A stretch of DNA of 13,997 nt from JAIEPT01 sp038217425 (GTDB lineage: Bacteria; Planctomycetota; Planctomycetia; Gemmatales; Gemmataceae): NCBI GenBank assembly GCA_038217425.1, contig JBBQPM010000181.1, forward strand, positions 1-13,997, given 5' to 3'. The notes under the pieces were generated by a model that did not search any database, was not told the DNA's origin, and was given only the letters and a program-made list of their open reading frames with translations. Positions within the stretch are counted from its first letter, which is position 1; each line of letters begins with the position of its first letter. A program made the position numbers and the translations under genes. Positions 1 to 5,485 of this stretch are shown here, one piece after another.

Positions 1-141
1 GCCGACGGCGTGCACATCGAAGTCCATAACTGTCCGGAGAAGGCGCTCTCGGACGGCCCGCAGGCGCTCTTGCCGAAGCAATACCTGGAGCTGATGGCCC
101 AGATCCGCAGAATCGCCGAGGTCGTCGGGAAGACGTATTGA
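1..141 (+). CDS. aroF: 3-deoxy-7-phosphoheptulonate (DAHP) synthase, C-terminal end (partial)
   Basis: The last 46 residues of a protein whose 5' end lies outside the window. The visible tail contains EVHNCPEKALSDGPQAL followed by an amphipathic closing helix ending in VVGKTY. The sequence (D/E)VH-x-PE-x-ALSDGPQ-x-L near the C-terminus is characteristic of the KdsA-like (beta, type I) DAHP synthase family. Family knowledge: these enzymes condense phosphoenolpyruvate with erythrose 4-phosphate in the first step of the shikimate pathway in the cytoplasm; the His and Asp/Glu in this segment lie at or near the metal site. The gene ends in TGA and is followed four bases later by a paired palindromic repeat. 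Subfamily and any fused regulatory domain cannot be judged from the fragment. The symbol follows common usage for this family. Confidence 0.85.
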   Translation, partial: ADGVHIEVHNCPEKALSDGPQALLPKQYLELMAQIRRIAEVVGKTY

Positions 142-144
142 ACC

Positions 145-211
145 CGAAAGCCCAGGGACGGCTGTCCCTGGGGCAGCATCCCCAGGGACAGCCGTCCCTG
201 CTGGGCTTTCG
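145..211. repeat. Paired palindromic repeat, copy A (aroF-ung intergenic)
   Basis: Two inverted copies of a roughly 29-base unit lie head to head with outer ends CGAAAGCCCAG and CTGGGCTTTCG. Each half is itself nearly palindromic around GGGACGGCTGTCCC. The right half carries an extra CTG next to its outer arm, leaving a three-base bulge when the two halves pair. Compared with the copies at 2345-2456 and 10322-10383, the inner pair is C-G here and T-A there, so the symmetry is kept. It could act as a transcriptional or mRNA-end structure between aroF and ung, but there is no T-tract, so a classical intrinsic terminator is not supported. Confidence 0.85.
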
Positions 212-223
212 TAGGGCGTATGC

Positions 224-889
224 ATGCAACTCCCCGATTCGTGGCAACCGATCCTCCAGGCGGAAACCGCCGCCCCCTACTTCCAGGAGCTCGCCGACTT
301 CGTCCGCGGCGAACGTCGGCGCCATCAAGTCTTCCCCGCGGAAACCGACGTCTTTGCCGCCCTGCAGCAGACCCCGCCCGAAAAAGTTCGCGTCGTTCTG
401 CTGGGGCAAGACCCCTATCACGACGTCGGCCAGGCGCACGGCATGTGCTTCTCGGTCAAGCCCGGCGTCAAACCGCCGCCGTCGCTCGTCAATATTTTTA
501 AGGAATTGCGTGACGATCTCGGCGTCCCGACGCCGAGGCATGGGTGCCTGGACGCCTGGGCAAAACAAGGCGTCCTGTTGCTGAACGCCGTCCTCACGGT
601 ACGGGCTCACGAACCGCTGTCGCATCGCAACCGGGGCTGGGAGACGTTCACCGACGCGATCCTGCGCAGTCTGAACGCCCGCCTCGATCCGCTCGTGTTC
701 CTGCTCTGGGGCAAACCCGCGCAGCGCAAAAAGCCGATGCTCGACGCCCAGCGCCACGCGATCCTCGAGTCGGCTCATCCGTCGCCCCTTTCCGCGCGCA
801 AGGGTTTCCTTGGCAGCAAGCCGTTCTCCAAGACCAACGCCCTCTTGACCGCCTGGGGCGGCGCGCCGATCGACTGGAGCGTGCCGTGA
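224..889 (+). CDS. ung: Uracil-DNA glycosylase, family 1 (UNG)
   Basis: A 221-residue protein, the usual length for bacterial Ung. It removes uracil from DNA produced by cytosine deamination or dUTP incorporation, starting base excision repair in the cytoplasm. Seen in sequence: the water-activating loop GQDPYH at residues 61-66 with catalytic Asp63, the following GQAHG at 69-73, the uracil-binding GVLLLN at 116-121 with Asn121, and the DNA-intercalation loop HPSPLSA at 185-191 with catalytic His185. All hallmark residues are present. The ATG at 224 is chosen because an in-frame TAG lies at 212-214; a weak AGGG sits about seven bases upstream. The stop overlaps the GTG start of the FkbM-type methyltransferase gene, so the two genes are probably cotranscribed and translationally coupled. 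Confidence 0.97.
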   Translation: MQLPDSWQPILQAETAAPYFQELADFVRGERRRHQVFPAETDVFAALQQTPPEKVRVVLLGQDPYHDVGQAHGMCFSVKPGVKPPPSLVNIFKELRDDLGVPTPRHGCLDAWAKQGVLLLNAVLTVRAHEPLSHRNRGWETFTDAILRSLNARLDPLVFLLWGKPAQRKKPMLDAQRHAILESAHPSPLSARKGFLGSKPFSKTNALLTAWGGAPIDWSVP

Positions 890-1671
890 GACGCCTTAAG
901 TTCCGCGTCCGCGCCTGGCTGCAGCGCCGAGGATGGTGGAACCGTTTCGAATGCTGGCGGCTCCGAAGACGCTTCACCCGTGGCGTGCTCCACGAACCCG
1001 AGTTCGCCTGCTTCCGCCACCTCGTCGATCAGATCGACCTCTTCCTCGACGTCGGCGCCAACCTCGGCCAATCCGCGCTCGCCTTCCGCCCCTTCGTTCC
1101 CAACGCTCGCATCCTGAGCTTCGAGCCCAACCGCGCGCTCGAGTTTGGCCTCCGGCAAACCCAGCAACTCCTCGGCCCCGGCTTCGAGTATCGACTGCAG
1201 GCCCTCGGAACCGAATCGACCACGCGGCGCATTTTCGTCCCCGTGGTGCTCGGCGTCCCCTTCTACCAGTTCGGAGCGCTCAACGAGCGCGACCTCCATT
1301 CCAGCGACGACGTGCGACTCCTGCTCGAACACGTGACCGGGCAACGCGGCTTCGACGTCGTCAGCTCCGAAATCGACGTTGTCCGCGGCGACGATCTCAA
1401 CCTCGCGCCGGGCGCCGTCAAAATCGACGTCGAAGGTTCCGAACTCGACGTACTCCTGGGGTTGCAGGAAACCATCGCCCGGCATCGGCCGATCGTGATG
1501 GCGGAGGGGGGCGCGTGCCCGACGTTCCTGGCTGAGCACGACTACGCGCGCTATCGCGGCGTCGCGGGCCGACTCCGGCCGATTGCCGCGGGAGATGCAC
1601 CGCTCAACTCGTTCTTCGTTCCCGTGGAGCGCACGGCCGATTGGCGGCGAGCGGGGTTAATCCAGCCGTAA
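886..1671 (+). CDS. FkbM-family SAM-dependent methyltransferase
   Basis: A 261-residue protein beginning at GTG 886, which overlaps the ung TGA as GTGA and is preceded by GGAG at 876-879 inside ung. The open frame extends upstream to 544 but that part overlaps ung out of frame and is rejected. Seen: the SAM-binding glycine loop LFLDVGANLGQS around residues 52-63, the acidic loop ILSFEPN at 76-82 with Glu80, and the FkbM signature VKIDVEGSELDVL at 178-190. Family knowledge: FkbM-type enzymes mostly O-methylate hydroxyls on sugars, polyketides or polysaccharides. The acceptor here is unknown. The basic, Arg/Trp-rich N-terminus (residues 1-33) has no signal peptide, so it is probably cytoplasmic. 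Coupling to ung says nothing clear about function. Confidence 0.88.
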   Translation: MRRLKFRVRAWLQRRGWWNRFECWRLRRRFTRGVLHEPEFACFRHLVDQIDLFLDVGANLGQSALAFRPFVPNARILSFEPNRALEFGLRQTQQLLGPGFEYRLQALGTESTTRRIFVPVVLGVPFYQFGALNERDLHSSDDVRLLLEHVTGQRGFDVVSSEIDVVRGDDLNLAPGAVKIDVEGSELDVLLGLQETIARHRPIVMAEGGACPTFLAEHDYARYRGVAGRLRPIAAGDAPLNSFFVPVERTADWRRAGLIQP

Positions 1672-1681
1672 GGGAACCGCT

Positions 1682-2332
1682 CTACGAGGCCGCCTTGAAC
1701 TTGCGCACGATGTCGGCGTACTGCCGGGCGAGGTCGCGGATGCGGTCGAAGTTGCGCTCGGCGATCGCCTTGGGCTCGACGAGTTGGCTGCCGATGCCCA
1801 GGCAGCAGGCGCCGGCCTTGAGGAAATCCAGGGCGGTGGTGAGATCGACGCCGCCGGTCGGCATGACGCGGATTTGCGGCAACGGGCCGCGCAGCGCCTT
1901 GAAGTACGCGGGGCCGACGACCTCGGCGGGGAAGACCTTGACGATGTCGGCGCCCGCTTCCCAGGCCGCGAGGATCTCCGTCGGCGTAAAGGCGCCCGGC
2001 ATGATGAGCTTGTCGTAACGCTGGCACATGCGAATGACGTCGAGATTGAGCGTCGGCGAGACGAGATACTCGGCCCCGGCGAGGATCGCCATGCGCGCGG
2101 TTTCGGTATCGAGGATGGTGCCGGCGCCGAGCAGCACCTGATCGCCGAGCGCGGCGCGGACCTGACGAAGGACGTCGAGGGCGCCGGGGACGGTCATGGT
2201 GATTTCGATGGTGCGCACGCCGCCGTCGGCGAGCGCGCGGACCACTTCGACGAGTTGGGCGCTATCTTGCGAGCGGACGATGGCGACGATGCCGCTGTCC
2301 AGAACTTGCTTGAGCTGCGATTCTTTGGCCAT
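1682..2332 (-). CDS. eda: KDPG/KHG aldolase (2-dehydro-3-deoxy-phosphogluconate aldolase)
   Basis: A 216-residue class I aldolase, the typical length. It cleaves 2-keto-3-deoxy-6-phosphogluconate to pyruvate and glyceraldehyde 3-phosphate, and family members also act on 4-hydroxy-2-oxoglutarate. Seen: VAIVR at residues 16-20, TIEITM at 41-46 with general-base Glu43, GAGT at 69-72, SPTLN at 92-96, PGAFTPTE at 112-119, the Schiff-base lysine in DIVKVFPA (Lys132) and MPTGGV at 157-162. All catalytic positions are intact. The ATG at 2332 has AGGA six bases upstream. It is the last gene of the cupin-epimerase-aldolase group; the 79-base gap before it contains one arm of a paired palindromic repeat. 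No 6-phosphogluconate dehydratase gene is in the window, so the pathway (Entner-Doudoroff or sugar-acid breakdown) is undecided. Confidence 0.93.
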   Translation of the reverse strand: MAKESQLKQVLDSGIVAIVRSQDSAQLVEVVRALADGGVRTIEITMTVPGALDVLRQVRAALGDQVLLGAGTILDTETARMAILAGAEYLVSPTLNLDVIRMCQRYDKLIMPGAFTPTEILAAWEAGADIVKVFPAEVVGPAYFKALRGPLPQIRVMPTGGVDLTTALDFLKAGACCLGIGSQLVEPKAIAERNFDRIRDLARQYADIVRKFKAAS

Positions 2333-2344
2333 GATAAATCCTGT

Positions 2345-2456
2345 GAAAGCCCAGGGATGGCTATCCCTGGGGAGACTTGAGTAAATAGTATCCTCGTTTC
2401 AGACGGTCAGATTACGTCGCGGGCGCTTCCCCAGGGATAGCCATCCCTGGGCTTTC
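2345..2456. repeat. Paired palindromic repeat, copy B (epimerase-eda junction)
   Basis: Left arm 2345-2373 and right arm 2428-2456 are perfect 29-base inverted copies separated by 54 bases. Each arm has the near-palindromic core CCAGGGATGGCTATCCCTGG (or its complement) and an outer GAAAGCC end. The right arm is inside the reading frame of the epimerase gene and the spacer holds that gene's stop codon (TAA, complement of 2412-2414). The left arm ends just upstream of the eda ribosome-binding site. In a minus-strand transcript the arms could form a 29-bp stem between epimerase and aldolase reading frames, with possible effects on mRNA stability or on eda translation. Confidence 0.9.
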
Positions 2457-3395
2457 CGAAGGGAAAACTTGCATGCGCACAAAGCCCGACCACTCTTCGC
2501 CCGACGCCAACGTGCGCCAGCCGCCGTCGGCTATATGGATGGCATCCGTGACGCAGGTGTACGGTTCCAGACAGATCGCTTCCCGATGCGGCGGCGTAAA
2601 CAACACCGCGTAGATAAAGTCCGGCGACGTCGTCACCTCCAACCTTCGACCGCGCGTCCGAATCGTCCCCAACGCTCCGGTCACGCCGCCGTAGAGGTCG
2701 TCGAGCTGCAGCTCGGCGAATCGTTTCGCGGTCCGCAAATCCTTGTGCGCCGGCAGTTCGGCGACCGCGCCGGTCGGCAAATTCTCGACCAGGTCCCAGT
2801 GCGTCGTCGCGGGGCACTCGATCTCGGCGTCCGCCTCCACGCGAAAGTACGGATGAAATCCCAGGCCCCAGGGCAGCGGCTCCGCAGCCGGATTGCGCAG
2901 CTGAATCGCCACGTCCAACCCGTCGACGCGCAACGTGTAGTTCACCCGCAGCACGAAGCCCGCAGGCCATTTCTGTGCGAAGCCCGGCAGATCCTCCGAA
3001 CGGACTTCGCCGGTGATCGAGGCGCGACTTTGGTCCGCGTGAGTCTCGACGACCTTCCAGTGCGCGACGTGGACGAAGCCGTGGATCGCGTTCTTGCCGG
3101 CGGGGTCGTTGAGCGGCAGCACGTAATCGCGACCGTTCCACGAATATCGGCCGTCGCGGATGCGATTCGGGAACGGGAAGAGAATCGGAAAACCGCTGCG
3201 CGAAGGTCGGCCGTCGTCGAACAAGAGCGGATCACAGAAGAGCATTTCCTCTTCGGACGCGGCCCAGCGGAAGGCGTTGAACCCCAGCGCGGGCCAAACC
3301 TCCAGCACGTTGGCGCGGGCGTCGTCTTCGAGGATCCAGATCGTCGGATCGCGCTCGACGGCGTTGGGCCGAGCTTCGCTGCGGATGCGGAACAT
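2412..3395 (-). CDS. Aldose 1-epimerase (GalM-like mutarotase)
   Basis: A 327-residue protein of the aldose 1-epimerase fold, near the usual length. It interconverts alpha and beta anomers of a sugar. Seen: FPNRIRDGRY at residues 75-84 (substrate-binding Asn/Arg region), the catalytic-site IHGF at 104-107 with His105, GFHPYF at 179-184 with His181, and the catalytic base in CLEPYT (Glu277). The active-site set is complete. The ATG at 3395 lies one base after the cupin stop, so translation is probably coupled. The final 14 residues (314-327) are unusual: about ten of them, ESPGMAIPGE, are encoded by an intergenic palindromic repeat, which suggests the original stop was lost when the repeat arrived. 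The exact sugar cannot be predicted; the neighbours suggest sugar or sugar-acid catabolism. Confidence 0.9.
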   Translation of the reverse strand: MFRIRSEARPNAVERDPTIWILEDDARANVLEVWPALGFNAFRWAASEEEMLFCDPLLFDDGRPSRSGFPILFPFPNRIRDGRYSWNGRDYVLPLNDPAGKNAIHGFVHVAHWKVVETHADQSRASITGEVRSEDLPGFAQKWPAGFVLRVNYTLRVDGLDVAIQLRNPAAEPLPWGLGFHPYFRVEADAEIECPATTHWDLVENLPTGAVAELPAHKDLRTAKRFAELQLDDLYGGVTGALGTIRTRGRRLEVTTSPDFIYAVLFTPPHREAICLEPYTCVTDAIHIADGGWRTLASGEEWSGFVRMQVFPSESPGMAIPGEAPAT

Positions 3396-3396
3396 C

Positions 3397-3771
3397 CTAG
3401 AAATCCTCCAGGAAGACCGTCTGCCGATCGCCCGACGAGAAGCACATCCAGACGATCATCGTCTCGCTCGATTCGTTGACGAGCTTGTGTTTCACGCCCG
3501 CGGGGATGCGAATCGTCGAGCCGGCCTGGAGTGCGACCCACTGGTCGTCGAGACTATGTTTGCCGAAGCCGTGCACGACGTGCAGGATCTCCTCGCAATC
3601 GGGATGGTAGTGGAGCGGGTTCCCCTTGCCCGGCAGCAGATGGCAAAACCCGAGCGTTTGCTGGGCGCCCGGCATCAGCTTGGCGTTCGCGAACCACTGC
3701 AGCGTGCCCCAGGGGACCTTGTCGATCGCGACGTCGCCCAGGCGCGTAACCATCTGTGCGGGATTGTGCAT
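3397..3771 (-). CDS. Cupin-domain protein (single small cupin)
   Basis: A 124-residue single-domain cupin. Motif 1 is GNPLHYHPDCEEILHVVHG at residues 50-68 with metal-ligand candidates His54, His56 and Glu60/61; motif 2 is GSTIRIPAGVKHKLVN at 84-99 with His95. Both match the cupin consensus closely, so a metal-binding beta-barrel is expected. The open frame runs upstream to 4065, but the ATG at 3771 is chosen: it has GGAG about seven bases before it, it gives normal cupin length, and the upstream extension would overlap the divergent gene at 3844. A second in-frame ATG at 3753 is possible. It is the first gene of a three-gene unit with an epimerase and KDPG aldolase, which hints at a sugar isomerase, sugar-acid enzyme or sensor role. 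No specific reaction can be assigned. Confidence 0.88.
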   Translation of the reverse strand: MHNPAQMVTRLGDVAIDKVPWGTLQWFANAKLMPGAQQTLGFCHLLPGKGNPLHYHPDCEEILHVVHGFGKHSLDDQWVALQAGSTIRIPAGVKHKLVNESSETMIVWMCFSSGDRQTVFLEDF

Positions 3772-3843
3772 CTCGATCTCCAGCCTTGAGGTTTTGGCCC
3801 GGTTGGCAATAATGAGGATAGCGAAACCCGAAAGGCGCGTCCC
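3772..3843. promoter_or_regulatory. Divergent intergenic region, probable back-to-back promoters
   Basis: These 72 bases separate the start of the cupin operon on the minus strand from the CoxG-like gene on the plus strand, so each must be promoted here or from inside the other gene. It is AT-richer than its surroundings around 3803-3820 (AATAATGAGGATA). A ribosome-binding-like AAAGG at 3831-3835 precedes the plus-strand ATG by eight bases, and GGAG precedes the minus-strand ATG. No -35/-10 pair with good spacing stands out on either strand, so only the regional assignment is supported. Confidence 0.35.
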
Positions 3844-4284
3844 ATGCGATTCAACGGCCAACAACAACTGAGCGTCCCAATCGAGCAGGCGCGCGCCAAG
3901 CTCGGCGACGCGGGATTCCTCACCGGCTCGATTCCCGACTCGACCCCGGCGGAGGGGCCGACGCCCGAGCGCGCCGGCTGCACGGTGCGTCCCGGGTTTT
4001 CCTTCGTGCGCGGCGCCATCGACGTGGAACTGCGGCGCGGCGCCGCCCCGGAGAACGAGATTCATTACGCCGTCACGAGCAAGGGTATTGGAAGTTCCGC
4101 GGAAGTGGCGGCCCGGATGACGTTGGCCGCTAGCGAAGCTGGCACGCTCGTCGAATGGTCCGCGGAAGTGACCAGGCTCGGCGGTTTATTGAAGCTGGCG
4201 CCGACGGGCCTGATGCAGGCGGCGGCGCAGAAGGTGATCGGAGACGTCTGGCAGGGGATTCGCGCACGCCTCGACGCGCACTGA
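3844..4284 (+). CDS. CoxG/SRPBCC-family small protein (probable)
   Basis: A 146-residue protein. The N-terminus MRFNGQQQLSVPIEQA, the central PGFSFVRGAIDVELRR, a strand-rich middle ending in EAGTLVEWSAEVTRLGGL and a long C-terminal helix (residues about 119-144) follow the pattern of CO dehydrogenase subunit G-like proteins, which have the START-like SRPBCC fold with a hydrophobic cavity. No signal peptide or membrane segment is visible. AAAGG eight bases upstream supports the ATG at 3844. In carbon monoxide-oxidising bacteria CoxG-like proteins help anchor or mature CO dehydrogenase, but many homologues occur without it, and no CO dehydrogenase gene is in this window. The function here should be regarded as unknown; a lipid- or small-molecule-binding role is only inference. 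Family assignment is from pattern recognition and moderately sure. Confidence 0.7.
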   Translation: MRFNGQQQLSVPIEQARAKLGDAGFLTGSIPDSTPAEGPTPERAGCTVRPGFSFVRGAIDVELRRGAAPENEIHYAVTSKGIGSSAEVAARMTLAASEAGTLVEWSAEVTRLGGLLKLAPTGLMQAAAQKVIGDVWQGIRARLDAH

Positions 4285-4315
4285 ACGTTTGCTGCCCGAT
4301 TTTCCCCGGAAAGAA

Positions 4316-4344
4316 TTGCGTCTGCCTGGGTTGTGGACTAAACT
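4316..4344 (+). promoter_or_regulatory. Possible sigma70-type promoter for the FHA-GGDEF gene
   Basis: TTGCGT at 4316-4321 and TAAACT at 4339-4344 are separated by 17 bases, the preferred spacing, and lie 44 bases before the chosen ATG at 4388. The -35 matches three of six consensus positions and the -10 four of six. The position in the only gap between the CoxG-like gene and the cyclase gene supports it. Planctomycete promoter consensus is not well established, so this is tentative. Confidence 0.3.
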
Positions 4345-4387
4345 TGTAGTGAGCCTCGAGAACCTCCAGGCCCGAGATCTAACCTTC

Positions 4388-5308
4388 ATGGACATCACCT
4401 TCCCCAAGCAGCCGCAAGACCGCCTCGATAAGGTCACGGAAACGTGGATCACCGCGCCCGAACGGCCTATCTCCATGTCCAATCGGCCTGCGTGCCTGGT
4501 CCACATTTATCCGACCGGCCCCGGCATGGGCACCCGCTACACCCTCGGCGAAGCCCCCACCGTCATCGGCCGAGGCAGCGACTGCGAAATCCGCATCAAC
4601 GACCATTCCGTCTCGCGCCGACACGCCCGCATCCAGCCCGGCGCCGACGGCTTCTACGCCGTCGATCTGCAAAGCACCAACGGCACCTACGTCAACGACA
4701 TCCCCGCCTCCATGTGCAAACTCAAGGACGGCGATTACCTCCGCGTCGGCAATTGCATCTACCGTTTCCTCATGGGCGGCAACGTCGAATCCGAGTACCA
4801 CGAAGAAATCTACCGCCTCACCATCCTCGACGCCCTCACCGACATCCACAACAAACGCTACTTCATGGAGTTCCTCGACCGCGAACTCGCCCGCTCCAGC
4901 CGTTACGACCGACCCCTGTCGCTGGTCATGATCGATATCGACCGCTTCAAGGACATCAACGAAAAGCTCGGCCACCTGGGGGGCGACTTCACCCTGCGCG
5001 AACTCTCGGCCCGCATCAAGGGCAATATTCGTAAGGAAGAGTTGTTCGCTCGCTACGGCGGCGAAGAGTTCGCGATCGTGCTCCCGGAAACCGCGCGCGA
5101 CGGCGCCATCCAGCTCGCCCAGCGCTTGCTCGCCGTGGTCGGCCAGACGCCGTTCACCTATGAGGATAAGACGTACACGGTGACGATCAGCGGCGGCGTG
5201 ACGATCACCGCCGGCGAGCCGAACATCACGCCGATCGACCTGATTCGCCGGGCGGATGAGAAACTCTACGAAGCCAAGAACCTCGGCCGCAACCGCGTCG
5301 AGGGATGA
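4388..5308 (+). CDS. FHA-GGDEF protein, probable diguanylate cyclase
   Basis: A 306-residue soluble protein with two domains. Residues about 35-130 are a forkhead-associated domain: GRGSDCEIRI at 61-70 (Arg62), NDHSVSRRH at 71-79 and STNGTYVN at 96-103, the phosphothreonine-binding core. Residues about 142-306 are a GGDEF domain: MIDIDRFKDIN at 181-191, GHLGGD at 195-200, and active-site GGEEF at 224-228. The metal and GTP-binding residues are intact, so synthesis of c-di-GMP from two GTP is expected. The inhibitory RxxD site is RKEE at 215-218, a conservative change that may weaken product feedback. The ATG at 4388 is preferred over the upstream one at 4289 because family-like sequence starts there, though no clear ribosome-binding site is seen. 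Control by a Ser/Thr kinase through the FHA domain is inference; such kinases are numerous in planctomycetes. Confidence 0.93.
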   Translation: MDITFPKQPQDRLDKVTETWITAPERPISMSNRPACLVHIYPTGPGMGTRYTLGEAPTVIGRGSDCEIRINDHSVSRRHARIQPGADGFYAVDLQSTNGTYVNDIPASMCKLKDGDYLRVGNCIYRFLMGGNVESEYHEEIYRLTILDALTDIHNKRYFMEFLDRELARSSRYDRPLSLVMIDIDRFKDINEKLGHLGGDFTLRELSARIKGNIRKEELFARYGGEEFAIVLPETARDGAIQLAQRLLAVVGQTPFTYEDKTYTVTISGGVTITAGEPNITPIDLIRRADEKLYEAKNLGRNRVEG

Positions 5309-5325
5309 TTCCCCTTACGAGGATG

Positions 5326-5418
5326 TAAGCCCAGCGGGTGAGGTACTCCGAACCCCTGGGATCCAGCGGTCGTTTGGGTTCATCCCAAGGGTTCGGAGTA
5401 CCTCACCCGTTGGGCTTA
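5326..5418. repeat. Long inverted repeat / hairpin between convergent genes (family D)
   Basis: Arms 5326-5361 and 5383-5418 are 36 bases each, match at 34 positions, and surround a 21-base loop. Outer ends are TAAGCCCA and TGGGCTTA; the arm interior reads GGTGAGGTACTCCGAACCC. One of the two mismatches is a G-U wobble on the plus-strand RNA, the other on the minus-strand RNA. It lies between the convergent cyclase gene and the GspK-like gene, where it could end or protect transcripts from both sides. There is no T-tract. The outer AAGCCCA resembles the ends of the other paired repeats although the interior differs. Confidence 0.85.
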
Positions 5419-5485
5419 TCGATATCTCACATGGCGCCGCGCACTGTATACTTCAAGATCGTCGCTCACGCTTCCGGCTCGGATT

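Noticed and set aside
145..211. Intrinsic terminator after the DAHP synthase gene
   Set aside because: The hairpin is strong but is not followed by a T-tract, and the same element lies within operons elsewhere in the window.
544..885. N-terminal extension of the FkbM frame
   Set aside because: Overlaps most of the 3' half of ung out of frame; the GTG at 886 with GGAG upstream fits better.
775..1539. 254-codon minus-strand open frame across ung and the FkbM gene
   Set aside because: Antisense to two well-supported genes; the acidic translation has no family features.
2469..3479. 336-codon plus-strand open frame opposite the epimerase and cupin genes
   Set aside because: Antisense to two genes with intact catalytic or metal-binding motifs; Arg-rich translation typical of a shadow frame.
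3772..4065. N-terminal extension of the cupin frame
   Set aside because: Would overlap the divergent CoxG-like gene; a good ribosome-binding site precedes ATG 3771.
5447..5452. TATACT as a -10 promoter element downstream of the long hairpin
   Set aside because: No -35 element at a suitable distance and no plus-strand gene follows it.
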